From the NCBI GenBank assembly GCA_963678925.1, contig OY787533.1, positions 496,001 through 560,000 on the forward strand: a stretch of 64,000 bases of DNA, in the 5' to 3' direction. The stretch is from G963665925 sp963678925. GTDB taxonomy: Bacteria; Bacillota; Clostridia; Peptostreptococcales; Acidaminobacteraceae. Position 1 is the first letter of the stretch, and every line of letters begins with the position of its first letter. The position numbers were made by a program, and so were the translations under genes. Below are positions 20,614 to 28,700 of this stretch, piece by piece. A model generated the notes under the pieces. The model was given only the letters and a program-made list of their open reading frames with translations, had not been told where the DNA came from and made no database searches.

Positions 20614-20764
20614 AAAACTTTTCTCGGTAACTGGCTATCTTGCGATTGATGTACAAAGCCTCATTCGCTTTGTTTAAATGGTTCTTCTTTCATCAATTCC
20701 GTTTAGACCCTGATAGTTTTGCGTCACTAATTTTCATTAGTTTTGCTATTCACCGAAAAGTTTT
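20614..20764 (-). promoter_or_regulatory. Class I cyclic-di-GMP riboswitch (GEMM-I), promoter-distal copy
   Basis: On the minus strand the conserved elements appear in order: AGCAAAAC; a CTAAT-GAAA-ATTAG hairpin with the GNRA tetraloop; GACGCAAA; the tetraloop receptor GGGTCTAAA; a long variable arm; and GATAGCCAGTTACC. CTATC/GATAG forms the P3 stem. The P1 stem pairs AAAACTTTTC and GGT with ACC and GAAAAGTTTT and runs straight into seven T residues, so ligand-stabilised P1 could itself promote termination. Recognition is from motif knowledge; no covariance search was run. Confidence 0.88.
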
Positions 20765-20884
20765 GTTTGGCAGCCTGTCAACCTTGCAATTTTTTTATAC
20801 ATTAAAATGTACAAACTTTTTGTTTAGGTCATGGGCTTTGCGTCGTCGATTTTCATCAACTTTGCTTTTTATATATATACCACA
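20765..20884 (-). promoter_or_regulatory. Class I cyclic-di-GMP riboswitch (GEMM-I), promoter-proximal copy
   Basis: This is the tandem partner immediately upstream. On the minus strand: AGCAAAG; a GTTGAT-GAAA-ATCGAC hairpin; GACGCAAAGCC; GACCTAAA; a short AT-rich variable arm; and GGTTGACAGGCTGCC. P1 is short (TGGTA/TGCCA). The last segment is about three bases shorter than in the other copy around the expected ligand-contacting cytidine, so this copy may bind differently or weakly. A possible promoter lies just upstream (TTGAAA, 16 bp, TAAATT near 20906-20933), but it is weak. Confidence 0.8.
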
Positions 20885-20958
20885 TTTCATATTTTCTAAA
20901 CACTTTAATTTATCAATTTACTTTTTTATTTCAAGATACGTCTTTTGTTTTCCCTTCA

Positions 20959-20990
20959 TAAAAAAGAGAACCAGCACTGCCGGTCCTCTT
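20959..20990 (-). terminator. Terminator after phoR
   Basis: AGAGGACCGGCAG/TGCTGGTTCTCT-type hairpin followed on the minus strand by TTTTTTATG. It ends the phoB-phoR operon and isolates the riboswitch transcript from it. Confidence 0.85.
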
Positions 20991-21003
20991 CCTAAAAATC
21001 ATA

Positions 21004-22764
21004 TTACATTTCATACGGTATACGCACAATGAACTCTGTCCCCACACCGTACTCCGATTTTACTTCGATCTTTCCTTCAAATGAAAGCACGACGTGTTTT
21101 ACAATTGCCAGCCCCAGACCTGTACCGCCCACATTTCTGGAACGGGCCTTGTCCACTCTATAAAAGCGTTCGAACAGGCGGTCTATATGATCTGACGGAA
21201 TGCCAATCCCATTGTCTTCAATGGATATTACAAGTTCATCGGTATTGTCTCTTAGGCGGACCCATACACTGCCGTCATTTGGTGTATACTTGATGCCGTT
21301 ATCAATAAGGTTGATTAGCATTTGCTTGAACCAGCCAGAGTTTCCGAAGAGCTCACCACACTTATCATCACATTCTAAAGAGATGTTGACATTCTTCTTT
21401 TTACCGATTTCACCAAGCATGTCGACAACATTCTGAGCTGCCTCACACACATTGATTTGAGACTTCTCAATCATACTGCTTCGCTTCTCAATATCGGACA
21501 GAACCAAAAGGTCTTCAATAAGGGTGGACAGACGCCCAGTTTCCATATCAATGATATCGAGAAACTTGTCCCGAACCTCGATATTGTCAACGGCTCCATT
21601 CTTAAGCGTTTCAACGAAGCCCCGAATGGACGTCAGAGGTGTCTTGAGTTCATGGGAGACATTTGCGACAAAATCCTTTCGCATGAACTCCAGCTTTCGC
21701 ATATCGGTTACATCTGCAATGATAATGACCACACCAATACGTTCATTGGCACGCTTTGAGCTCACAATCGGATTTGAATACAGATTCAAAATGCGGTGTT
21801 CCGGTCTTCCCATTTCGATTTCTATGGCAGTCTGAACGTTGTCGTCAAGCAATGTCTGTATCTGCTCATCAAGCTGATTGTTTCTAAAGGCCTCCAGGAT
21901 ATGCTTGCCTTTGATTTCATCCTCTTTAAACCCAAAGAGGAGCTCTGCAGCCGGGTTGATGAACATAACATGCTTATGGTTGTCAACTGCTATTACGCCA
22001 TTCAGCATACTGGACAGAATGGCACTATTTTTGATGTTCTGATCTTTAATTTCCATAATTTTATTTCCGAGTTCTTTACTCATTTTATTAAAATTCTCAG
22101 CCAACTCACCTAACTCATCATCCGCGTCATAATAAATGCGGTTGCCGAAATTTCCATTTGCGATGTCTTTCGACGCCCGTGTCATATCTTGAATTGGATT
22201 GATGATGATTTTCATGAACCGTACACCCAACAGGATCGCAATGACCATACCAAAAGCAGCTGACAATAGGATAATCCTAAAAAGATGGTAGTTGAAGGTT
22301 GATATTTCCGTAAGCGGTACAGACATTCTGATAATGTACTTTTCGCCATTTCTGAGCTGATGCGGTATTGCTACATAGTAGAGGTCCATCCGAATGGATT
22401 TCGAATACCTCTGACTTACTCCCACATAGCCCTTCATGGCCTCCTGAACTTCAGGACGTGACCCATGGTTGTCAAGCGCCGCTGGATCCGCATCGGAATC
22501 AACAACGACAACACCCGTATCGTCAATTATGGTTACCCTTGCATTAAAATTGTGCGCTTCTGACTTTACAATCTGATTGACATCGTCAATATTCTCGATC
22601 ATGTCGCTCTGCAAAAATCCCCTCAGGAGATAGGCGTTACTGAGCAGCCTGTTCTCAACATTGTCGATAAAGTCCCGCTGAAGCAAGGCATGTGCAAGAA
22701 GGCCCGTAGCCAATATGCCAATGAACATCAGTGCGATGAGCAGTAGATTTATTTTTCTTCTCAT
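21004..22764 (-). CDS. phoR: Phosphate-responsive sensor histidine kinase PhoR
   Basis: This membrane kinase phosphorylates PhoB when phosphate is low. It has 586 residues. TM1 is at about 7-29, an extracellular sensor region follows, and TM2 is at about 163-185. Then come HAMP (about 186-240), PAS (about 245-345) and HisKA with the phospho-acceptor in FVANVSHELKTPL near 370. The ATPase domain carries DNGIGIP and GGTGLGLAIV. The ribosome site is weak (AGAGTG), and the ATG follows the phoB stop by 10 bp, suggesting coupling. A terminator follows. Confidence 0.94.
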   Translation of the reverse strand: MRRKINLLLIALMFIGILATGLLAHALLQRDFIDNVENRLLSNAYLLRGFLQSDMIENIDDVNQIVKSEAHNFNARVTIIDDTGVVVVDSDADPAALDNHGSRPEVQEAMKGYVGVSQRYSKSIRMDLYYVAIPHQLRNGEKYIIRMSVPLTEISTFNYHLFRIILLSAAFGMVIAILLGVRFMKIIINPIQDMTRASKDIANGNFGNRIYYDADDELGELAENFNKMSKELGNKIMEIKDQNIKNSAILSSMLNGVIAVDNHKHVMFINPAAELLFGFKEDEIKGKHILEAFRNNQLDEQIQTLLDDNVQTAIEIEMGRPEHRILNLYSNPIVSSKRANERIGVVIIIADVTDMRKLEFMRKDFVANVSHELKTPLTSIRGFVETLKNGAVDNIEVRDKFLDIIDMETGRLSTLIEDLLVLSDIEKRSSMIEKSQINVCEAAQNVVDMLGEIGKKKNVNISLECDDKCGELFGNSGWFKQMLINLIDNGIKYTPNDGSVWVRLRDNTDELVISIEDNGIGIPSDHIDRLFERFYRVDKARSRNVGGTGLGLAIVKHVVLSFEGKIEVKSEYGVGTEFIVRIPYEM

Positions 22765-22774
22765 AGGTCACACT

Positions 22775-23467
22775 CTACTTAACCTTGTAGCCGACGCCAC
22801 GGACTGTTTCAATGTACTTGATCCCGCCATCTTCTTCAATCTTGCTTCTGAGGTGGCGTATATGAACATCCACGGTTCGCGTCTCGCCAAAATAATCATA
22901 ACCCCATATTTCATCCAGAAGGAAATTGCGCGAAAGTACCTTTCCACGATTCTCAGCAAGAATCTTCAGGAGTTCAAACTCTTTTAGCGTCAGCTGAAAA
23001 ATGTCTTCTCCCCTAGAAACTTCGTGCTTGTCAATGTCAATGGTCAAATCTTCAACTGTAATTTTTCCCGTTTCCTTAAACGGCTGTGTATTCTGATACC
23101 TGCGCAGGATGACTTTGATTCGGGTCAGCAGCTCCCGAATACTGAAAGGCTTGGTGATATAGTCATCCGCACCAATTTCAAGACCGATAATTTTGTCAGT
23201 TTCACTGCTTTTTGCAGTCAGCATAATAATTGGAATTTGTTTTAACTCTCTGTTGTTTTTGATACGATTGCATACATCAATACCGTCCACTTCCGGCAGC
23301 ATCAGGTCCAGGAGCACCAAATCAGGCTTTTCCATTTCGACGCGCTTGATGCCGTCACGTCCGTTAAACGCATAAGAAACCTTGTATCCATTACTTTCCA
23401 AGTTGAACTTGATGAGTTCAACAATATGCTCCTCATCCTCAATTATTAGTATATGTGGCTGAGACAT
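22775..23467 (-). CDS. phoB: Phosphate regulon response regulator PhoB/PhoP
   Basis: This OmpR-family response regulator has 230 residues. The receiver has acidic residues at 10-12, the phospho-acceptor Asp54 in LVLLDLMLPEVDG, and the conserved lysine in ITKPFS. The C-terminal winged helix (FELLKILAENRGKVLSR, TRTVDVHIRHLRSKIEEDGG) binds DNA. AGGAGGAA precedes the ATG. It is expected to bind the 11-bp-spaced repeats upstream of pstS, and possibly its own promoter. Confidence 0.94.
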   Translation of the reverse strand: MSQPHILIIEDEEHIVELIKFNLESNGYKVSYAFNGRDGIKRVEMEKPDLVLLDLMLPEVDGIDVCNRIKNNRELKQIPIIMLTAKSSETDKIIGLEIGADDYITKPFSIRELLTRIKVILRRYQNTQPFKETGKITVEDLTIDIDKHEVSRGEDIFQLTLKEFELLKILAENRGKVLSRNFLLDEIWGYDYFGETRTVDVHIRHLRSKIEEDGGIKYIETVRGVGYKVK

Positions 23468-23513
23468 TTGCTTCCTCCTTGTTCGTTTATATCCCCGGTT
23501 GAATCTCTTTACA

Positions 23514-23545
23514 ATTATAGATGACCATTGTTAAGTCCATATTAA
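23514..23545 (-). promoter_or_regulatory. phoB promoter with two Pho box-like repeats
   Basis: On the minus strand TTAATA (23540-23545), 5 bp, TTAACA (23529-23534), then TATAAT (23514-23519). The distance from TTAATA to TATAAT is 20 bp, equal to that between the last pstS repeat and its -10. This suggests weak autoregulation. Confidence 0.5.
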
Positions 23546-23694
23546 TTCGAGCAATTTATTCAGTTTATCCTAATATTTCTTTCGACTCGCCTTAACGCAA
23601 ATCCTCTATATACTTATATACACGGATTATTTTCCAACGCACATTTTTGTGTTCATTTATATATCCTGCCTAATCCAAATGCCTTGCAAACGAT

Positions 23695-23738
23695 AGACGC
23701 CCCAGGGGTTCTGTGCGCGCACAGCCTCTGGGGCGTCT
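23695..23738 (-). terminator. Long GC-rich hairpin between the HD-GYP gene and phoB
   Basis: AGACGCCCCAG / CTGGGGCGTCT outer arms (11 bp) with further pairs and a self-complementary centre, about 20 pairs in all. It lies about 110 bases after the HD-GYP stop. Neither strand has a full T-run, so it is a probable but atypical terminator. The rest of 23468-23846 shows only the phoB promoter and AT-rich sequence. Confidence 0.55.
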
Positions 23739-23846
23739 TCTATTTATACATTTCATTACCTTCGTCAAAATTTGCCTATTAATATAGGAAGACTTTTTTG
23801 ATCCTTCTTCTTTTGAGGTCTCTTGAAAATCGACTTCAATCAGATT

Positions 23847-24911
23847 CTATACCTGATGCAAGACATCCAGTACCGAAATTTCTGGGTCTTTTATAAGGTT
23901 TACAAAACCCTTTTCGGTTTTGATCAGCGGCCGGGTCGGGTGTTTCTTGTCAATGAAGATGATTTCACCATCTTCTCCATTACTGAGCCGCGCCACATTT
24001 CCGACAAAGTACTGGACGATATTGCTGACAAAGACCTTACTGTAGAAGGTGTCCAGAGAGCCAAACGACTTTTCCTGAATCTGACCAGCTACATAGAAGG
24101 GGCAGTCCCGCTCCCTGTAAACCCGGTCTGATGTCATTGCGCTATATATGTCCGCAATCGCAATAATTCTGGCATAGGGATGTATGCGCGTCCCCTGTAC
24201 GCCATTGGGATAGCCGCTTCCATCACCTCTTTCATGATGCTGCAGGACACCCGAAAGGACTGCGTCGTTAAATTGCTTGGTATTGGCAAGAAGCACATAG
24301 CCCAGCGTTGGATGGGTCCGCATGACTTTGAACTCTTCCTCCGTCAGCTTTGAGGGCTTGTTCAAGATTTCATCTGGAATGTTGCACTTTCCAACATCAT
24401 GGAGCAGGCCCGCTATGGATAAGTCCTTGAGTTCCTCTGTACCCATGCCCAGCCAGTTTCCAATCAGTGCAGAGTACAGGCTGACCTGTACAGAATGCTC
24501 AAATGTGTATTCATCACTTTGACGAATCTGCCATATTTTCTGCGCAATATCTGAACCGGATTCAATCTCGGCAAGCAAAGGCCCTACAACATCTTCAACA
24601 TCCTGGTAGAGAACCTTTCCACCTATTGTTGCTGTCTTGAATATGGATTTGAAACGTTCGACAGAACCTTTATAAGCTTCTTTAAATCGTTTTTCCTTTG
24701 CATTTTCCACTATGGATTTTTCATCCTGTACGGAGACATCATCAAACGCTTGTATTTTGATCTCAAGTATCCCAGATTCGTATTTCAGATACTCAACATG
24801 AGATGCTTTAAGCACAGAACCTTCTGATATTATTAGGACACCATTGATGTCATATATGTCTTCATTAATAATCATGCCTTTTTCGACAAGGTCAACACTG
24901 ATACTTTTCAT
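23847..24911 (-). CDS. HD-GYP domain c-di-GMP phosphodiesterase
   Basis: It probably hydrolyses cyclic di-GMP. It has 354 residues. The N-terminal 110 residues are a separate small domain of unknown role. The HD-GYP domain carries EHSVQVSLYS, the metal pair LLHDVGKCNIP (about 168-178), THPTLGY, the GYP signature HHERGDGSGYP (about 223-233), and IIAIADIYSAMTSDR. All metal-binding residues and the GYP triplet are intact. The ATG at 24911 is favoured because TAGGAG is 9 bases upstream; the ATG two codons earlier is too close. It is monocistronic, next to phoB and the c-di-GMP riboswitches. Confidence 0.9.
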   Translation of the reverse strand: MKSISVDLVEKGMIINEDIYDINGVLIISEGSVLKASHVEYLKYESGILEIKIQAFDDVSVQDEKSIVENAKEKRFKEAYKGSVERFKSIFKTATIGGKVLYQDVEDVVGPLLAEIESGSDIAQKIWQIRQSDEYTFEHSVQVSLYSALIGNWLGMGTEELKDLSIAGLLHDVGKCNIPDEILNKPSKLTEEEFKVMRTHPTLGYVLLANTKQFNDAVLSGVLQHHERGDGSGYPNGVQGTRIHPYARIIAIADIYSAMTSDRVYRERDCPFYVAGQIQEKSFGSLDTFYSKVFVSNIVQYFVGNVARLSNGEDGEIIFIDKKHPTRPLIKTEKGFVNLIKDPEISVLDVLHQV

Positions 24912-24946
24912 GAACATTCGCTCCTAATATATACTCAACCTATATA

Positions 24947-24955
24947 ATTATAGCA
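24947..24955 (-). promoter_or_regulatory. Extended -10 promoter of the HD-GYP gene
   Basis: TGCTATAAT on the minus strand, with TATAAT at 24947-24952, 36 bases upstream of the start codon. No clear -35 is present. Confidence 0.55.
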
Positions 24956-25092
24956 CATAATGTCCTATTTCCCGACCTAAAGTCCTATGAAATCTCATGT
25001 ATTCTACTGTTTTTTAAGAGAACTGAATCTAATAAAGTAAACGATTTATTTTCATATACCGATATTGTCACCTTGGCAAGAATTAGAAATTA

Positions 25093-25121
25093 TTTACAAC
25101 CCATTCAGACCATGTTATAAT
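25093..25121 (+). promoter_or_regulatory. Promoter of the XRE-TPR regulator gene
   Basis: TTTACA (25093-25098), a 17-bp spacer and an extended TGTTATAAT (TATAAT at 25116-25121). Transcription from here gives a leader of nearly 200 nt. Confidence 0.75.
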
Positions 25122-25127
25122 TGTGGT

Positions 25128-25324
25128 GTTTTTAGGTACCCATGTCATTCAGGGGATAAGCAGGAATAGGGACATCTTCTAAACACATGCAGTACCAACT
25201 GCTCTAGCCACAGTGTCTGTTGGATAGAGTTATATTACAGATTGTTAATATTTAGTCAAACTCCCTAACTTGCGTAAGCGCGCGTTCCAAAAAGGAATTA
25301 GGCAGTGTGAAAGGGGTCACCACT
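25128..25324 (+). other. Long structured 5' leader of the XRE-TPR gene
   Basis: The leader contains nested pairings: GTGTTT (about 25127) with AAACAC (about 25184), enclosing ATGTC/GACAT, and then GCAGT/ACTGC. I recognise no riboswitch class, and no terminator lies before the start codon, so any control would be at translation. This covers the 24953-25324 gap, which has no other gene. Confidence 0.35.
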
Positions 25325-26653
25325 ATGCAAACAGAAGGATTAACGATTGGCCAGAGGATTCGGATGGTCCGGAAATACCTCGGTGTCAAACAGTACGAAA
25401 TCACCAGCGGTAAGATAACTCGTAATTTAATCAGTGCAATTGAAAATGACAAAGTACGTTTAACACCAGAAAACGCTCGTCTCATTTACGACAACTTGAA
25501 TCGATTTGCAAAGGAAAAGAACATGGAAATCGATTTGGATTTGAGTGAAATACTGGGCAGCGAGCCGGATTTCCAGGCAGAAATACAAGCCGACCGATAC
25601 ATAAACCAACTTAAACGTTCTATTCGAACCAACGAAATACCTACTTACAAACTCATTCACGAAATTGAAGACTTCCTCTATGGTTGGGACATCCCCGTAA
25701 AAAAGGCTGAGGTTTATTCTCTATTTGCTGAAATCTATGCTTTGAAAAATGAAAAACTGAAGCAGCTGTTTTACTACACGAAGGCCTTTGAACTCTATTC
25801 AGTAGAAAAGTATTTTAATTCCCTTCCGCAACTTGCATCAAAAATCAACGAATGCTCAAAGCAGCTTGATTCACCTGAAATAGGCATGCGCTTCTGTGAT
25901 CTTGCCATTTCAAAGGAGCCTACTGCTTCAAGGGAGGATATGTACAGCCTGTACATGCAAAGCGCCCTTTGTAACAGCCAGCTTGGCAACCATGACCGTG
26001 CAATCCGAAACATCGATGTCTGTATTGATCGTTATACTGACGATCTTGGTGCGGATTATTATCAGGCGGTTCAGGTCAAAGCAAAATGCTACGCACTGAA
26101 CAATTGCTATATGGAAGCCATTCAGTATTATACCCACGCTACGAACGGCTTCTATCGTCTCAACTATATTGCGGAAGGTATTGAGAGCACAATTCCCGTG
26201 ATTTCACTGCTTTATACGCAAGGACGCGATACAAACGCTTCCAGAATCAAAGCCCTGCTTCTGGAACTCAACGAAAGATTCACGCAGATCAACGCTGTTT
26301 CAGTTGAATTGCAGCTGCAGCTTTCAAAAATGTACACTGGAATCAATCTGGCAGATAATGCCCTTGAAATATACAATATGATCCTTGGCGCTCCAGAATC
26401 TTTGACGACATCAGAGAAGGTTCAAGTGCTCCACACTGCATTTGATCTTTTCAAGACAACGCATCATCTCTCAAAATGGCTCTCCTACTATAAGGGTTCC
26501 CAATTGGAGCTTAAGAAACTGGAAAACACACAGCAGCGACAGCTTGCGACTTGTTTGACACACTCCCTTAAATATCTGATTGAAACACAGAACTTTGATT
26601 TTGCAAAGCAGATCACGCACGACCTTGCTGCTTTGGCACAAACTGAAAAATAA
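25325..26653 (+). CDS. XRE-family helix-turn-helix regulator with TPR domain
   Basis: It has 442 residues. The N-terminal Cro/CI-type helix-turn-helix is GQRIRMVRKYLGVKQYEITSG, followed by NLISAIEND (about 8-45). The remainder is helical with repeated tetratricopeptide-like units from about 100 to the end (for example YYQAVQVKAKCYALNNCYMEAIQYY). This architecture resembles RRNPP peptide-sensing regulators and sporulation- or stress-linked TPR regulators. No candidate signal-peptide gene is evident next to it. The start at 25325 follows AAAGGGG by 8 bases; the in-frame GTG at 25307 overlaps that site. Target genes unknown. Confidence 0.8.
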   Translation: MQTEGLTIGQRIRMVRKYLGVKQYEITSGKITRNLISAIENDKVRLTPENARLIYDNLNRFAKEKNMEIDLDLSEILGSEPDFQAEIQADRYINQLKRSIRTNEIPTYKLIHEIEDFLYGWDIPVKKAEVYSLFAEIYALKNEKLKQLFYYTKAFELYSVEKYFNSLPQLASKINECSKQLDSPEIGMRFCDLAISKEPTASREDMYSLYMQSALCNSQLGNHDRAIRNIDVCIDRYTDDLGADYYQAVQVKAKCYALNNCYMEAIQYYTHATNGFYRLNYIAEGIESTIPVISLLYTQGRDTNASRIKALLLELNERFTQINAVSVELQLQLSKMYTGINLADNALEIYNMILGAPESLTTSEKVQVLHTAFDLFKTTHHLSKWLSYYKGSQLELKKLENTQQRQLATCLTHSLKYLIETQNFDFAKQITHDLAALAQTEK

Positions 26654-26655
26654 GT

Positions 26656-26702
26656 AAGAGCACCTCTTGCAAGTTGAACTTGCCAATGAGGTGCTCTTTT
26701 TT
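26656..26702. terminator. Bidirectional terminator between the XRE-TPR gene and putP
   Basis: AAGAGCACCTC / GAGGTGCTCTT arms with an inner GCAAGTT/AACTTGC pairing and TTTTTT on the plus strand. It separates two convergent genes, and its end overlaps the putP stop codon. Confidence 0.88.
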
Positions 26703-28194
26703 ATGCTGCTAAATCGTCGGATTGACTGACTTCGTCAAACTCAGCATATACAGCTGAAGACGGTTCTTCAGTGATCAGGCTCACGAGAACAATTGCGGCA
26801 AATGAAACAAGCATCCCCGGCACAATCTCATAGAGGTTGAAAATCCCGCCCGAAAGCTGTTTCCAGATAACCACTGTAGCACCACCGGAAATCATGCCTG
26901 CCAGTGCGCCGTGTCTGTTCATGCGCTTCCAGAATAGCGAGAGTATGACCGTCGGTCCAAAGCCAGCGCCGAACCCAGCCCATGCATAGGAAACAAGGTC
27001 AAGCACCGAACTCTGCGGATTCATTGCGAACAGGTATGCAATCAGGGCAACGCCCACAACCGAGGCTCTGCTCACAAAGAGGAGTTCCTTTTCCGAAGCA
27101 TCACGCTTTATGAGTCTGTAAATATCCTCAGTCAGAGCGGACGAAGTAACAAGGAGCTGAGAATCTGCTGTACTCATGATTGCCGCCAGGATGGCCGCCA
27201 GAAGGAATCCTGCAATCAGCGATGGGAAAAGCTCTCCGACCATCACCATAAACACCGTTTCTTCAGCGCCTGCACCAAGCGCCCCTCCAAGGAAAACGCG
27301 ACCCACAAGTCCTATAAATACAGCTGCAAACAGGGAAATGATAACCCACACCATTGCCACTTGTCTGGCTTTCTTGATTTCTTTCGCAGAACTGATTGCC
27401 ATGAATCTGGTGAGAATATGCGGTTGTCCAAAGTATCCCAAACCCCATGCCAGCAAGGAAATGATTGAAATACTGCCCAGTGCTTCACCAGACATGGCAG
27501 TCATCGCATTGAGCGTTTCGGGGCTGACCTGCACAAGACCTTCCCTTAGACCAGACATACCGCCTGTCAGCACGAGGGCCTTGTATGGCACGATTATAAG
27601 TGCAAGAAGCATTAGGAGTCCTTGGAAAAAGTCCGTCCAGCAAACCGCCATGAAACCGCCCAGGAAGGTGTATGATATAACGACAAGCGCACCCACTGTC
27701 AAGGCAAGGGCATAAGGTATATCAAACACTGTACTGAACAGCTTTCCTCCAGCCACAAGTCCTGACGCCGTGTAAATCGTGAAGAACACAAATATCAGAA
27801 TAGCAGAGACAACACGCAGTACACTTGATTTGTCATGAAACCTATTTTGAAAATACTCTGATAAGGTCAGTGAATCACCTGCTATTTCCGTATATTTTCT
27901 AAGCTTCTTAGCAATGAACTTCCAGTTGAAATACGTTCCGATTGCAAGCCCTATTGCGATCCATATGGATTCAAGGCCGCTCAGGTATGCATAGCCAGGC
28001 AGTCCGAGCAGGAGCCAGCCGCTCATATCCGAAGCCTGTGCACTCAACGCGGTAACCCAGCCATTGAGACTTCTACCTCCAAGCACATAGTCCGACAGAC
28101 TTTCTGTCTTTCTGTAGTAAATCAGTCCAATGAGCAGCATGGACATCAAATAAATGAAAAAAGCCAACAATACACCAATCTGTTCCTGAATCAT
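26701..28194 (-). CDS. putP: Sodium/proline symporter
   Basis: This sodium-coupled secondary transporter of the SSS family imports proline. It has 497 residues and about 13 predicted membrane spans. The family signatures SDMSGWLLLGLPG (about 56-68), WTDFFQGLLM and STADSQLLVTSSALTEDIY, which forms part of the sodium site, are all present. Its T-box leader with a CCA specifier independently supports proline as substrate. It is monocistronic and converges on the XRE-TPR gene. Confidence 0.9.
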   Translation of the reverse strand: MIQEQIGVLLAFFIYLMSMLLIGLIYYRKTESLSDYVLGGRSLNGWVTALSAQASDMSGWLLLGLPGYAYLSGLESIWIAIGLAIGTYFNWKFIAKKLRKYTEIAGDSLTLSEYFQNRFHDKSSVLRVVSAILIFVFFTIYTASGLVAGGKLFSTVFDIPYALALTVGALVVISYTFLGGFMAVCWTDFFQGLLMLLALIIVPYKALVLTGGMSGLREGLVQVSPETLNAMTAMSGEALGSISIISLLAWGLGYFGQPHILTRFMAISSAKEIKKARQVAMVWVIISLFAAVFIGLVGRVFLGGALGAGAEETVFMVMVGELFPSLIAGFLLAAILAAIMSTADSQLLVTSSALTEDIYRLIKRDASEKELLFVSRASVVGVALIAYLFAMNPQSSVLDLVSYAWAGFGAGFGPTVILSLFWKRMNRHGALAGMISGGATVVIWKQLSGGIFNLYEIVPGMLVSFAAIVLVSLITEEPSSAVYAEFDEVSQSDDLAA

Positions 28195-28284
28195 CTGCGT
28201 CTCCTTCTTGTTTTAAACTGCTGCACAGAGCTGGTCTCTCCCTACTCCCATAGCCGATACAACTCACATGCGCCTGCAAAAAAT

Positions 28285-28533
28285 AAAAAAACCGTCCTGA
28301 CAAAGGACGATTTGCTCGCGGTACCACCTTTTTTAACACTTCCATATCTCTTTTTTTAGAAAGTGTCCTCTCACAGTCTGTAACGTAGACAAATCCGTTT
28401 GAGGTTTTTTTCTTCCCCCCAAAAGCTCCAAGTCTGGTTCCATAAACAGTGGTAAAGGTGTTTTTCAGCGGCGCACCCTCTCTGGATTACATGTATATGT
28501 ACTATTACTCTTCTCAGCTTCATTATTTTCCTG
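28285..28533 (-). promoter_or_regulatory. T-box leader, probably tRNA-Pro responsive
   Basis: On the minus strand the T-box AGGTGGTACCGCG (28316-28328) is followed by an intrinsic terminator (GTCCT/AGGAC, then TTTTTTT, 28285-28310). Stem I features include AGAGAGGGTGC and GCTGAAAA. The likely specifier is CCA at 28435-28437 in GGAACCAGAC, a proline codon, about 100 nt after the transcription start. Uncharged tRNA-Pro would favour the antiterminator and raise symporter expression. The specifier frame is inferred. Confidence 0.88.
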
Positions 28534-28539
28534 CGATAT

Positions 28540-28568
28540 ATATTAGCGAAAATATTAAATTTTGTCAA
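28540..28568 (-). promoter_or_regulatory. Promoter of the T-box/putP transcript
   Basis: Consensus TTGACA (28563-28568), a 17-bp spacer and TAATAT (28540-28545) on the minus strand. Confidence 0.85.
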
Positions 28569-28646
28569 TACATTTATTAACATAAGTTAACATTTAAGGT
28601 GTAACTCTACTCGGTCTGCTTGGTCAAAAACGATTTGCACCCACTC

Positions 28647-28680
28647 AAAAAGCACTGAACAATCCTGGATTGCTCAGTGC
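28647..28680 (-). terminator. Terminator after the NYN gene
   Basis: GCACTGAGCAATCC / GGATTGTTCAGTGC hairpin followed by TTTTT on the minus strand, 20 bases after the stop. Confidence 0.88.
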
Positions 28681-28700
28681 CTGAATACCTCTTCAACTCT

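Noticed and set aside
20429..20656. 75-codon minus-strand frame between the riboswitches and pstS
   Set aside because: It runs through part of the second aptamer and its terminator; composition and position are explained by RNA structure.
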